Counted from the first letter of the stretch, positions 46,189 through 54,780 are shown. The stretch: 64,000 bases of DNA from Caldicoprobacter guelmensis (GCF_016908415.1 NZ_JAFBDW010000004.1:186001-250000); one strand, 5' to 3'. The notes: generated by a model from the letters alone, not told the origin. Made by a program: numbers and translations.

Positions 46189-46230
46189 GACAGGCTTTCT
46201 CCAAACATGAAATGACCGGATTCTGTCCGG

Positions 46231-46725
46231 TCATTTCATGAATACATGGTTGCCTATAACGACGCTGCTTACGGCTTTGCGTTCTTTCATCCATCGAGAG
46301 GTAGCGGTCTTCGGGTTATAGTAAAAGAGGCATCCACCTGTTGGGTCATGCCCCATTACTGCATCCAGGGCGGCTTGATAGCATTCCTCATCAGGGGGGA
46401 GATAAATCTGTCCGTCCTGGACGCATGTAAAGGCGTGGGGCTGCATTATGACCTCTTTTAAAGTTTTGGGGAAGAGAGGGGATTTTAGCCTATTCATTAT
46501 TACAGCGGCTACTGCTACCTTACCTGGGTATGGTTCCCCTCTTGCTTCGGCGTTTATCACTCTGGCCAACAGGTGAACCTCTTCTGGCTTTCAATGGGTG
46601 ATAGCGCATATCTCGTTTACATATTCGTTTATAGTTTCCTGGTAGTTTGAATTGGTTTGTGCCGCTATCCGGGTGGGTATCGTGAAGCAGGCTATTGCAA
46701 GCGCGAGGGCTAAAGCCTTTTTCAT
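46231..46725 (-). pseudogene. SleB-type cell wall hydrolase, interrupted by in-frame TGA
   Basis: The minus-strand frame begins at ATG 46725 after GAGGAGGGA, with a signal peptide (MKKALALALAIACF) and a short linker, and then meets TGA at 46591-46593. The same frame continues without a shift into the hydrolase domain (LLARVINAEARGEPYPGK ... CLFYYNP), the spore-cortex hydrolase fold with its catalytic Glu in AEARGE. In relatives the stop position is typically Trp or another residue (TGG to TGA), so one substitution explains the break. It would remove the export signal from the enzyme. A sequencing error is the alternative. Confidence 0.83.
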
Positions 46726-47097
46726 GGCTGTTCCCTCCTCATATTTAAGTATGCGTTATTTGTGATTTTAATATGCCTTGAAATATAAGGTTAAGGTTGT
46801 ATTTTTGTTCAGTCATAATACCCCTTTTATTATGTTACATGATATGTTATATTATTTCTATATGTAATCAGAAACCGTTATTAAAGCTGTTTTTTGCAAA
46901 CGCTTTTTTAAACAGGTTAAAACCTTATAAAACGCTAATCCTGCTCTACGATGATGTAGTTTTTGTTGTGTAAATTTGTAGAGAGAGTTTATTTTGAAAA
47001 GATTGCATTAAAGATTAGAGCAATTGCTGCATATTTTGTTTAAATGATCAAACGGATGAAACAACAAATAACAAAAGAAAGGGGAAATGCGTACATA
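46726..47097. other. AT-rich gap upstream of fhs
   Basis: About 370 bp with no gene, no riboswitch I can recognise (no THF motif) and no consensus promoter. Only AT-rich sequence and short poly-T tracts are seen. Confidence 0.5.
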
Positions 47098-48768
47098 ATG
47101 TTGAGTGATATTGAGATTGCACAAAAGGCAAAGCTCAGGCCCATAGTTGATATAGCGGCTCAGATTGGGCTTTATGAGGACGACTTGGAGCTGTATGGCA
47201 AATACAAGGCCAAGGTCAGCTTGGCGGTATGGGATAGGATCAAGGACAAGCCAAATGGCAAGCTCATATACGTCACTGCCATTACCCCCACTCCTGCAGG
47301 TGAGGGCAAGACCACAACGGCCGTGGGTATTACCCAGGCGCTGGGCAAACTTGGCAAAAAGGTGGCTTTGTGCTTGAGGGAGCCTTCCCTCGGGCCGGTG
47401 TTCGGCATGAAGGGCGGTGCAACCGGCGGCGGTTATTCTCAGGTGCTGCCCATGGAGGACATAAACCTCCATTTCACTGGCGACATACACGCCGTAGGGT
47501 CAGCCCATAATTTATTGGCTGCCATGATCGACAACCACATCGTGAAGGGCAATGACCTCAAAATTGACCCTACTCGAGTGGTATGGAAACGGGTTATGGA
47601 TATGAACGACAGGCAGTTGCGCAGCATAATTACCGGCTTGGGAGGAAAAGCCAACGGCATCCCCATGGAATCGGGTTTTGAGATCACGGCTGCCTCGGAG
47701 ATTATGGCCATATTGTGTTTGGCTTCCGACATGGAGGATTTAAAAAGACGGTTAGGGGAGATGGTTGTGGCTTACACCTATGATGGGCAGCCGGTGTATG
47801 CAAGGGATTTGAAAGCCGTGGGCGCCATGGCTATATTGCTTAAAGATGCCATAAAGCCCAATATAGTCCAGACATTGGAAGGCCAGCCCGCTTTTATCCA
47901 TGGAGGCCCATTTGCCAACATCGCCCATGGCAACAACTCCATCATGGCTACGCGCATGGCTTTGAAGCTGGCTGATTACGTCGTTACCGAGGGTGGGTTT
48001 GCGGCCGACTTGGGTGCCGAGAAGTTCTTCGATATAGTCTACAGGACTGCGAATATAAGGCCAGATGTGGTGGTGCTGGTAGCCACAATCCGTGCTCTTA
48101 AGTTTCATGGCGGTCTCCCTTTGTCTGGTTTAAATCAGGAGGATCTAGCAGCACTCGAAAGGGGTTTGGCTAACCTCAATCAACACATAGATAACGTCAA
48201 AAACGTTTTTGGGCTGCCGGTCGTGGTGGCATTAAACAGGTTTCCCAGCGATACCTACTCCGAAATAGAGTTTCTTAAAGAGCATTGTGCGAGAATAGGT
48301 GTGAAAATGGCGGTTTCTGAAGTGGTGACCCGCGGTGGTGAGGGGGGTATTGAACTTGCTTATGCGTTGCTGGAGGCAATGCATGAGCCCAACAATTTCA
48401 GGCCGCTTTATGACCTTGAAGCATCAATTGAGGAAAAGATCGAAGCCATTGCCTGTCGGGTTTACAGAGCGGATGGGGTTATATACAGTCGGGAAGCCAA
48501 ACGCTCCATAGATACCTTGAAACAATTGGGGTATGGCAACCTTCCGGTATGCATAGCCAAGACGCAGATGTCGTTTTCGGATGACCCGGCATTGAAAGGG
48601 GCGCCCAGGGGCTGGAAGCTAAACGTTCGCGAGGTCAAGGTATCGGCCGGTGCAGGGTTCGTGGTAGTATTGACCGGGTCCATGATGACTATGCCCGGGT
48701 TGCCCAAAAATCCGGCTGCTGAAAACATGGACATAATGCCCGATGGTACTATAGTGGGGTTGTTTTAG
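47098..48768 (+). CDS. fhs: Formate--tetrahydrofolate ligase
   Basis: Joins formate and tetrahydrofolate with ATP, feeding one-carbon units to purines, methionine and, in acetogens, the Wood-Ljungdahl pathway. The start MLSDIEIAQKAK, the P-loop-like TPTPAGEGKTTT near residue 62 and GGAEGGGYSQ-type segments are conserved. ATG 47098 gives 556 residues, the exact family length; an in-frame ATG at 47044 adds a tail not found in the family. The ribosome binding site AAAGGGGA is rather distant. The gene ends one base before a TnpB relic. Confidence 0.94.
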   Translation: MLSDIEIAQKAKLRPIVDIAAQIGLYEDDLELYGKYKAKVSLAVWDRIKDKPNGKLIYVTAITPTPAGEGKTTTAVGITQALGKLGKKVALCLREPSLGPVFGMKGGATGGGYSQVLPMEDINLHFTGDIHAVGSAHNLLAAMIDNHIVKGNDLKIDPTRVVWKRVMDMNDRQLRSIITGLGGKANGIPMESGFEITAASEIMAILCLASDMEDLKRRLGEMVVAYTYDGQPVYARDLKAVGAMAILLKDAIKPNIVQTLEGQPAFIHGGPFANIAHGNNSIMATRMALKLADYVVTEGGFAADLGAEKFFDIVYRTANIRPDVVVLVATIRALKFHGGLPLSGLNQEDLAALERGLANLNQHIDNVKNVFGLPVVVALNRFPSDTYSEIEFLKEHCARIGVKMAVSEVVTRGGEGGIELAYALLEAMHEPNNFRPLYDLEASIEEKIEAIACRVYRADGVIYSREAKRSIDTLKQLGYGNLPVCIAKTQMSFSDDPALKGAPRGWKLNVREVKVSAGAGFVVVLTGSMMTMPGLPKNPAAENMDIMPDGTIVGLF

Positions 48769-48987
48769 GAATGCATACACCGGGGCCTGTATGTATCTTC
48801 CTGCGAGTGGAGGGCGCAGTCGGTCGTAAACGGTGCGTTGAACATCTACGAGAAGGCATACAAGGTATCTCCCGTGAAGGGGAGTAGTGGCCGTGTGGCG
48901 CGGCCCGCGGTTGTGTCATACCACCTGGGATGGCACGGCGTCGCCGAGCCGAAGCACGAGGGTAACCTTATGTGTGCATCCGCTTGA
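48769..48987 (+). pseudogene. C-terminal relic of IS200/IS605 TnpB
   Basis: A frame of 72 codons with no start, beginning right after the fhs stop. It reads HRGLYVSSCEWRAQ, then VVNGALNIYEKAYKVSPVKG, the zinc-finger and final RuvC segment of TnpB; the expected DVN catalytic Asp is VVN here and one Cys pair is lost. It ends at TGA 48985-48987 inside the right-end repeat. The rest of the transposase is missing, so it is a truncated relic that retains the region from which an omega RNA would be made. Confidence 0.75.
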
Positions 48988-49024
48988 GGATATCCCTCAA
49001 TTCATTGAGGAAAGGACGTCACTA
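48960..49024 (+). repeat. IS200/IS605-type right end, second copy
   Basis: The same 65-bp block as at 40704-40768, here attached to the TnpB relic, with the palindrome CCTCAATTCATTGAGG. The last codons of murC on the other strand lie inside it. Confidence 0.75.
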
Positions 49025-50393
49025 GCATATCCCCGATACGATAAACATCTCCTGCTCCCATGGTGATCACTATATCTCCTGGGCTGGCGTTTTCTTTTAA
49101 GTAGTTTGCTATTTCATCGAAAGACTGCATGTATATGCACGGTTGGCCAGCCTGGGAAATGGCCTGTGCAAGGTTGCGGGAGTGGACCTCACCTGTGTCC
49201 TTTTCCCGCGCCGCGTAGATATCGGTTATTATAAGCAGGTCGGCCTGCTTGAAAGCCTGCACAAATTCATTAAATAGCTTTTTGGTACGGCTGTATGTGT
49301 GGGGTTGGAATACGCACCATATCCTATTGTGAGGATAATTTTTAACTGTCTCCAAGGTAGCCTTTATTTCAGTGGGGTGATGGGCGTAATCGTCTATTAT
49401 AGTGACTTCGCCCATCTTGCCCTTAAATTCCAGGCGGCGGTGTGTCCCCCGGTAGGTTTTCAGGGCATCCTGTATTATTTCAAACGGTACGCCCAATACA
49501 TGGGCAGCAGCTGCCGATGCCAAGGCATTGTACACGTTGTGCTTACCGGGCACGGCCAGGCTTATATCGCCCATATATTTTCCTTTGTAGTATGCTTTGA
49601 AAGATGCTGTGCCTAGGTCTTTGTAATATATATCACAGGCTTGCCAGTCTGATGGACCATTTATCCCATAGCTTATGACATTGCCTTTGACTTCCGAAAG
49701 CAGTTTTTTCACCAGCGGGTCGTCGGCACAGCCCACCACATAACCATCCTGTGGTACCAGCTGTGCAAACTTACTGAATGCCTGGTATATGTGGTTTATG
49801 TCTCTAAAGTAGTCCAGGTGGTCGGCGTCTATATTCAGTATGATGGCTATGTACGGTTTGAAGTGGAGAAAGCTCTCCACGTATTCACAGGCTTCAGTTA
49901 TAAAGTAGGGGCTGCTGCCTATGCGTACATTGCCTCCTATTGTATCCAGCTCTCCCCCTACAAGTATAGTTGGGTCCAGGTTTGCATGAAGTAAAATGGT
50001 CGAAAGCATGGATGTGGTGGTAGTCTTTCCATGGCTGCCCGATACCCCTATGGAATAGGGGTAGGATTCCATGATTTGGCCCAGCAGCGTAGCCCTGTCG
50101 ATTACGGGGATGCTTCTCTTATAAGCTTCCTGTATTTCTGGGTTGTCAGCCTTGACGGCTGCGGTGTGCACTACCAGGTGGGCGCCCTCAACATTTGAGG
50201 GACTATGCCCTATATATATTCTGGCGCCTTTTTCATTAAGCCTTTGTATGATGTGCGAATCCTTTAAATCCGAGCCGCTGACTGTATATCCGCGCTTGAG
50301 CAGTATCTCAGCTAGGCCACTCATGCTGATGCCGCCTATACCCACAAAGTGAACGTGACATCCTTTTAAATCATCTATGTGAACCATCTGCAT
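49002..50393 (-). CDS. murC: UDP-N-acetylmuramate--L-alanine ligase
   Basis: Adds L-alanine to UDP-MurNAc in the cytosolic stage of peptidoglycan synthesis. The Mur-ligase ATP loop GVSGSHGKTTTT lies at about 116-127, the N-terminal Rossmann motif is GIGGISMSGLA, and the C-terminal domain contains DDYAHHPTEI. AAGGAGTG precedes the start at 50393. The last residues (VTSFPQ) and the stop codon are encoded by the IS right end, so the native C-terminus seems to have been replaced by a short extension. The core enzyme is complete. Confidence 0.95.
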   Translation of the reverse strand: MQMVHIDDLKGCHVHFVGIGGISMSGLAEILLKRGYTVSGSDLKDSHIIQRLNEKGARIYIGHSPSNVEGAHLVVHTAAVKADNPEIQEAYKRSIPVIDRATLLGQIMESYPYSIGVSGSHGKTTTTSMLSTILLHANLDPTILVGGELDTIGGNVRIGSSPYFITEACEYVESFLHFKPYIAIILNIDADHLDYFRDINHIYQAFSKFAQLVPQDGYVVGCADDPLVKKLLSEVKGNVISYGINGPSDWQACDIYYKDLGTASFKAYYKGKYMGDISLAVPGKHNVYNALASAAAAHVLGVPFEIIQDALKTYRGTHRRLEFKGKMGEVTIIDDYAHHPTEIKATLETVKNYPHNRIWCVFQPHTYSRTKKLFNEFVQAFKQADLLIITDIYAAREKDTGEVHSRNLAQAISQAGQPCIYMQSFDEIANYLKENASPGDIVITMGAGDVYRIGDMLVTSFPQ

Positions 50394-50481
50394 TGTTACA
50401 CACTCCTTGAATTTAAGGGTTATTTCCTATTATAACCGCTGGGATTAAGGTTAATCAACCGCTGGATTTTAAAAATAAAGG

Positions 50482-50510
50482 TTGACTTTATGGGGTTCTT
50501 ATCATATAAT
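50482..50510 (+). promoter_or_regulatory. tRNA-Tyr promoter
   Basis: TTGACT (50482-50487), 17 bases, TATAAT (50505-50510). Confidence 0.85.
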
Positions 50511-50551
50511 TATATACTGCAATTGAGATGTATGATTGTAATTTTCGACAT

Positions 50552-50636
50552 GGAGGGGTGCCCGAGTGGCCAAAGGGGGCAGACTGTAAATCTGTTGGCG
50601 CAGCCTTCGGTGGTTCGAATCCATCCCCCTCCACCA
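50552..50636 (+). tRNA. tRNA-Tyr (anticodon GTA)
   Basis: A class II tRNA with a long variable arm. The acceptor stem GGAGGGG pairs with CCCCTCC, the anticodon loop contains CTGTAAA with anticodon GTA, the T-arm reads GGTTCGAATCC, and CCA is encoded at 50634-50636. Length is 85 bases. Confidence 0.96.
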
Positions 50637-50640
50637 AGGG

Positions 50641-50678
50641 AAAGGGTGGTTGATATATCTGTGTCAGCCACCCTTTTT
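50641..50678 (+). terminator. tRNA-Tyr terminator
   Basis: AAAGGGTGG pairs with CCACCCTTT across an 18-base loop, followed by TTTTT. Confidence 0.82.
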
Positions 50679-50723
50679 GATATTTTTTCAATTTTTAAGG
50701 GAAGATTTTGCTCCTGTGTTTTA

Positions 50724-50752
50724 TTGATTTTTTGATGGGGGTATGCTATACT
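50724..50752 (+). promoter_or_regulatory. metK promoter
   Basis: TTGATT (50724-50729), 17 bases, TATACT (50747-50752) with an upstream TG giving an extended -10. No SAM riboswitch lies between it and metK. Confidence 0.72.
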
Positions 50753-50821
50753 TAAATCCATTGTAAAATAAAGAATTTTCACGATTTAACAAGTATTTTT
50801 ACCGTGTGAGGAGGCGAGCAA

Positions 50822-52012
50822 ATGAGGAGAAGGTTGTTTACGTCAGAATCTGTTACCGAGGGGCATCCCGACAAGATATGTGACCAGATCTCTGACGCCG
50901 TGCTGGATGCCATTTTGGCCAAGGACCCATATGCCAGAGTTGCGTGCGAAACGGCTGTGACCACAGGCCTTGTGCTGGTAATGGGGGAGATCACCACTGA
51001 GTGTTATGTGGACATCCCAAGTATTGTGCGCGATACTGTTCGTGAGATAGGATACACGAGGGCAAAATTTGGATTTGATGCAGATACCTGTGCGGTTATC
51101 ACCTCTATAGATGAGCAGTCGCCAGACATCGCAATGGGGGTAAACAAAGCTCTTGAAGCCAAGATGCACGAGATGGAGGACGATATAGAGGCCATTGGTG
51201 CAGGCGACCAGGGCATGATGTTTGGGTTTGCCTGTAACGAGACACCTGAGCTCATGCCTCTTCCGATTTCGCTGGCCCATAAGATTACCAGGAGATTGGC
51301 CCAGGTGCGCAAGGACGGTACGCTGGAGTATTTAAGGCCCGATGGGAAATCCCAAGTTACGGTGGAGTATGAAGGGGACAAGCCGGTGCGTGTACATACC
51401 GTCGTCGTCTCAACGCAGCACAGCCCCGACGTCGACCACTCCACCATCGAAAGGGATGTAATCGAAAAGGTCATAAAGGCCGTTATTCCCCCCGAGCTTT
51501 TGGATGACAAAACACGTTACCTTATCAATCCTACCGGCCGGTTTGTGGTGGGGGGACCTCAAGGCGATTCAGGGCTTACCGGTCGAAAGATCATAGTGGA
51601 CACCTATGGTGGCTATGCACGCCACGGCGGCGGTGCCTTCTCAGGCAAAGACCCCACTAAAGTCGACCGTTCTGCCAGCTACGCAGCGCGGTACGTGGCC
51701 AAAAACATAGTTGCAGCCGGGTTAGCTGACAAGTGCGAGGTAGCGGTGGCTTATGCCATAGGCGTGGCCAGACCGGTGTCCATCAGCGTTGATACCTTTG
51801 GTACGGCGAAGGTGCCCGAGGAGCTCATACTGGAGCTTATAAACAAGAACTTTGACCTAAGGCCCGGTGCTATCATAAGGGACCTCAATTTGAGAAGGCC
51901 CATTTACAAACAGACGGCTGCTTACGGACATTTTGGGCGTACTGATTTAGACCTGCCGTGGGAGAAGACGGACAAGGCCGAGATTTTAAGGGAGCAGGCT
52001 TTTGGAAGATAA
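50822..52012 (+). CDS. metK: S-adenosylmethionine synthetase
   Basis: Makes SAM from methionine and ATP. The motifs TSESVTEGHPDK at the start, GAGDQGMMFG near residue 122 and GGGAFSGKDPTKVDRS near 265 are the classic MetK signatures. The length of 396 is normal. GAGGAGGCGAG precedes ATG 50822. It supplies the SAM whose by-products are handled by ahcY and mtaD 8 kb upstream. Confidence 0.97.
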   Translation: MRRRLFTSESVTEGHPDKICDQISDAVLDAILAKDPYARVACETAVTTGLVLVMGEITTECYVDIPSIVRDTVREIGYTRAKFGFDADTCAVITSIDEQSPDIAMGVNKALEAKMHEMEDDIEAIGAGDQGMMFGFACNETPELMPLPISLAHKITRRLAQVRKDGTLEYLRPDGKSQVTVEYEGDKPVRVHTVVVSTQHSPDVDHSTIERDVIEKVIKAVIPPELLDDKTRYLINPTGRFVVGGPQGDSGLTGRKIIVDTYGGYARHGGGAFSGKDPTKVDRSASYAARYVAKNIVAAGLADKCEVAVAYAIGVARPVSISVDTFGTAKVPEELILELINKNFDLRPGAIIRDLNLRRPIYKQTAAYGHFGRTDLDLPWEKTDKAEILREQAFGR

Positions 52013-52044
52013 GTCAGATAATTGATGTGAGTGAGCTTGCAATA

Positions 52045-52082
52045 AAAGTCCCAGTCTGAAAACCAGATTGGGGCTTTTTATT
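52045..52082 (+). terminator. metK terminator
   Basis: AAAGTCCCAGTCTG pairs with CAGATTGGGGCTTT around a short loop, followed by TTTATTT. Confidence 0.88.
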
Positions 52083-52168
52083 TATATCTATATGCTCACC
52101 CTTTAAAGCCCGGCAACATATTATGAATGCGTGGGTGGATTATATTATGCCGCAGAGGGGGAGTAGTG

Positions 52169-52534
52169 ATGTACCTTGATACATACCTTGCCATTGCCCT
52201 GTGGGTGTTTGCCATATTCGGGTTTATATGCTTCGTGGTGTTGGTACTGCGGGACATATCAATGGCTTTGGGTAATAAAAAAGGGAGTTTCAATGTGGTT
52301 ATAACGGCGCAAAATCAGGAGGATGTCATAGAAGGCATTGTGAGGGGGTTTATGTTTAAAACGGCGGTGGATGGAAATGAGGATTCGCTGATTAACATCG
52401 TGCTGGTGGATGTGGGTTCGTGCGATGATACGCCAAAGGTTATGGAGAGCCTTTCCAAACAGTACCCCTGTATAAAATTCCTGAAACCGGGAGAGCTGTG
52501 TGGTTATTTGAACAGGTTGATACACGATTCCTGA
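52169..52534 (+). CDS. Small membrane protein with truncated glycosyltransferase-2-like fold
   Basis: A 121-residue protein with an N-terminal transmembrane helix (residues 5-28). It is followed by a domain in which VVITAQNQEDVIEGIVRG and NIVLVDVGSCDDTPKVMESL resemble the first half of a GT2 glycosyltransferase (nucleotide-binding DxGSxDxT). The DxD motif and the catalytic second half are missing, so activity is doubtful. ATG 52169 follows GAGGGGGAG; the longer frame start has no binding site. It ends at its own stop and a terminator follows. Confidence 0.6.
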   Translation: MYLDTYLAIALWVFAIFGFICFVVLVLRDISMALGNKKGSFNVVITAQNQEDVIEGIVRGFMFKTAVDGNEDSLINIVLVDVGSCDDTPKVMESLSKQYPCIKFLKPGELCGYLNRLIHDS

Positions 52535-52601
52535 TGGGGTTTTATTCAAGATACAGGCCCATGTTTTTAAATTAATGGATAAAATAACCAATTAATTTGA
52601 T

Positions 52602-52628
52602 GCCGGGGAGGTTATTCCCCGGCTTTTT
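52602..52628 (+). terminator. Terminator
   Basis: GCCGGGGA pairs with TCCCCGGC around a short loop, followed by TTTTT. Confidence 0.9.
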
Positions 52629-52718
52629 GGTGTCTTTTATACCTGGGTTATCATGTATTGTGAAGCTGTACAGCTGAAAAATGCAGGGCCGGCCCTCGCT
52701 TAAGGAGGGCGTATTGCG

Positions 52719-53291
52719 TTGGAATACTTGTTTAAGGAGCTGGTAGAAAAAGCCAAGTCCAATGAAAGGGCTGCTATTCAAGAGGTCATCAATAGGCTGA
52801 GGCCATTGGTCTGCTCGGCCATAAGGCGATGTGGAGCCGGGCATGAATGGGAGGACCTTTATCAAGAGGCTTGCCTTGTGGTCCTTGAATGTTTGAGGGA
52901 TTTTGACCCTTCAAGGGGTGTACCCTTCCTGGTGTACGTAAAAAAGAGGATGTATTTTAGTCTAATGAATGCTGCCAGACAAAGGGTTTCAGCCATCTCG
53001 CTGGATAAGGAGATTGAAGGGCATGATGGAGACACCTGTACCTTAAGCGATTTAATTGTGGACCCTCAGGGTAATGTGGAGGAAGCGGTGGAGAAATCCG
53101 GCGAAATAAGGCGGCTGTACAGCGCCATAGGCAAGCTGTCGCCTAAACAGAAGGGCATTATACTCATGCACTTCTTTTATGGATTGAAGTATAAGGACAT
53201 AGCCAGGCTGAGGAACAGCCATTACAAATCGGTGCTCAGGCTAAAGGACAGGGCTTTAAAATCGCTGCGAGAACATCTGGACAAAGTTTAG
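52719..53291 (+). CDS. Sigma-70 family sigma factor of a small-protein cassette
   Basis: A 190-residue sigma factor: region 2 (residues 20-75) has EWEDLYQEACLVVLECLRDFD and FLVYVKKRMYFSLMN; region 4 (130-185) has LSPKQKGIILMHFFYGLKYKDIA. There is no region 1 or 3. TTG 52719 follows AAGGAGG by nine bases. DUF1659 and DUF2922 genes follow closely, and YvrJ after that, resembling the sigma-O neighbourhood of Bacillus. The target promoters are unknown; a link to sporulation or envelope acidity is inference. Confidence 0.87.
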   Translation: MEYLFKELVEKAKSNERAAIQEVINRLRPLVCSAIRRCGAGHEWEDLYQEACLVVLECLRDFDPSRGVPFLVYVKKRMYFSLMNAARQRVSAISLDKEIEGHDGDTCTLSDLIVDPQGNVEEAVEKSGEIRRLYSAIGKLSPKQKGIILMHFFYGLKYKDIARLRNSHYKSVLRLKDRALKSLREHLDKV

Positions 53292-53358
53292 GATGATGTG
53301 TCTCTCAGAGGCAGGTTTTGAATTCTAGTAAGTAGATAAAGAAAAGGAGGTGAGGGCG

Positions 53359-53583
53359 ATGGCGTTGGAGGTAAGGCCCATGGATACAAGGCTTCAGATT
53401 CAGCTGGATATGGGGCAGGGCCAAAATGGAAGGCGGATCACCAGAACCAGGAGCTTGACCAGAATAAAGCCCACTGTATCTGACGCTGACTTGTACAACA
53501 TAGCTGCGGCTTTGGCATCGCTTCAGTCACACCCGGTGATAGCCATACGCAAAACAGCGCAGTTTGACTACGTCAATGTATAA
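53359..53583 (+). CDS. DUF1659 family small protein
   Basis: 74 residues. The sequence DTRLQIQLDMGQGQNGRRI, then SLTRIKPTVSDADLYNIAAALASL, is the DUF1659 pattern: a beta-hairpin followed by a helix. Function is unknown; the family accompanies DUF2922 and YvrJ in spore formers. ATG 53359 follows AAGGAGGTGA; GTG 53350 lies within that site. Confidence 0.83.
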   Translation: MALEVRPMDTRLQIQLDMGQGQNGRRITRTRSLTRIKPTVSDADLYNIAAALASLQSHPVIAIRKTAQFDYVNV

Positions 53584-53616
53584 TTGGCTTAAACTTTGGT
53601 ATGGGAGGTGAGACAG

Positions 53617-53832
53617 GTGGCACAGACGCTGGAGATGGTCTTTAAAACAGGGCAGGGCAGAACTTACCGCATTACGCTGGATGACCCACGCCCTGACCTT
53701 ACGCCGGCTGAGGTTAAAGCGTTTATGGACCTGGTGCTCAGCGTAAATCCCTTCGATATAGAAGGCGGGCTGGTCGAGATAGCAGAAGCTAATATAATTG
53801 ATACGGAAGTCCAGCCTTTGCAGCTGATTTGA
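53617..53832 (+). CDS. DUF2922 family small protein
   Basis: 71 residues. TLEMVFKTGQGRTYRITLDDPRPDL followed by a helix and a final beta segment ending in EVQPLQLI matches DUF2922, a sister of DUF1659. GTG 53617 follows GGGAGGTGAGAC. It starts 33 bases after the DUF1659 stop and ends before a terminator. Confidence 0.83.
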   Translation: MAQTLEMVFKTGQGRTYRITLDDPRPDLTPAEVKAFMDLVLSVNPFDIEGGLVEIAEANIIDTEVQPLQLI

Positions 53833-53836
53833 AGGA

Positions 53837-53874
53837 AAGATAGAGGGGTGCTCGCCACTCCTCTATCTTTTTTA
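53837..53874 (+). terminator. Terminator
   Basis: AGATAGAGGGGTG pairs with CCACTCCTCTATCT around CTCG, followed by TTTTTT. Confidence 0.92.
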
Positions 53875-54063
53875 AAGGAGACTAGGTTAAAGGATTTTTT
53901 CTTCATTTCAGCTAGAGTTTAGTTTTTTATGATATTGTGCCATCAATTGAGCTGTTGTTATGCATAAAATGCATAAAATGATACCCATCTTGACAAAGTG
54001 ACATTGCTGTTATAGGTACAATCGAGCGTTTTACAAAATATTATGAATTGGGGAGGTAAATGT

Positions 54064-54210
54064 ATGGAACAACTGCTTAGCCTTGTTGGCAACGTCGGTT
54101 TTCCCATAGTGTTATCGGTGTATCTGCTGGTGCGCATTGAGGGAAAGCTGGAGGGGTTAACCCAGTCCATTCACGAGCTGGCACGTGCCATAACTGCTAT
54201 GGAACGTTGA
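54064..54210 (+). CDS. YvrJ family small membrane protein
   Basis: 48 residues: a hydrophobic first half (LLSLVGNVGFPIVLSVYLLV) and a charged second half (RIEGKLEGLTQSIHELARAI). This is the YvrJ pattern, with its conserved GFPI and YLLxRIE. ATG 54064 follows GGGGAGG. It lies 190 bases after the terminator of the DUF1659/DUF2922 unit, the third member of the set. Direct repeats ATGCATAAA lie in the gap. Confidence 0.78.
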   Translation: MEQLLSLVGNVGFPIVLSVYLLVRIEGKLEGLTQSIHELARAITAMER

Positions 54211-54262
54211 AAAATGGCTTGGTGAGGCGGGAAAAGTCATAGCCCTAATTTAGGAAGAGGTA

Positions 54263-54292
54263 TTGACTCTTACCGCAGTGATATAGTATAAT
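54263..54292 (+). promoter_or_regulatory. Promoter of the aroF T-box leader
   Basis: TTGACT (54263-54268), 18 bases, TATAAT (54287-54292). Confidence 0.8.
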
Positions 54293-54299
54293 TTCTCAC

Positions 54300-54728
54300 A
54301 ATAAAAATGGAAATATCGTATAAAAAGGCTGTGAACGGGAAAAGTACATGTACTGCGAGCCTACAGAGAGCCGGGGTAAGGTGCGAGCCCGGTGGTGAGC
54401 GGTATATGGAAGTTCTCCCGGGAGCTGCAGGCTGAAGGGGAACTACCCAAGAGCCAGAATGAGCGGGTATAGGCAGGGCAGCTGGCCATTGAGTAAGGGC
54501 TGGCAAGGAAAGTGTAAACCAGTGAAATTGGGCGTAGAGGGGTGTTCCCTGCGTAGGCTGAGACGGTGGCCTTCGCCGTTATACAGGAAGGGGGATATGG
54601 CGCCCTTGCCTTTTTAAATTGAGCAATGGCAAGTATCCTTAAACGAGAGGGTTATCGTATACCGATAACCAATTTGGGTGGTACCGCGGGAAAGGCTCCC
54701 CGTCCTAAACAGGACGGGGATTTTTTTA
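54300..54728 (+). promoter_or_regulatory. Long T-box leader (probably phenylalanine) of aroF
   Basis: The T-box sequence GGGTGGTACCGCGG is at 54676-54689, followed by the terminator hairpin CTCCCCGTCCT / AGGACGGGGA and a T-run. Stem I contains GGTGCGAGCCC, and by alignment with the ileS leader the specifier codon is TTC (Phe) at 54413-54415. It is over 400 bases long, about 100 more than the ileS leader, with an extra hairpin region between stem I and the T-box. Phenylalanine starvation should raise expression of DAHP synthase. Confidence 0.88.
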
Positions 54729-54780
54729 TAACCGTAATTTTGAGGGTTTATCACAAAATGTTTGGAGGGGGTGCTTTAAA

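Noticed and set aside
46726..47097. THF or other riboswitch before fhs
   Set aside because: No conserved blocks or terminator; the stretch is simply AT-rich.
50637..50821. SAM riboswitch before metK
   Set aside because: The gap is too short after the tRNA terminator and lacks the conserved AGAG / GCA..CC elements.
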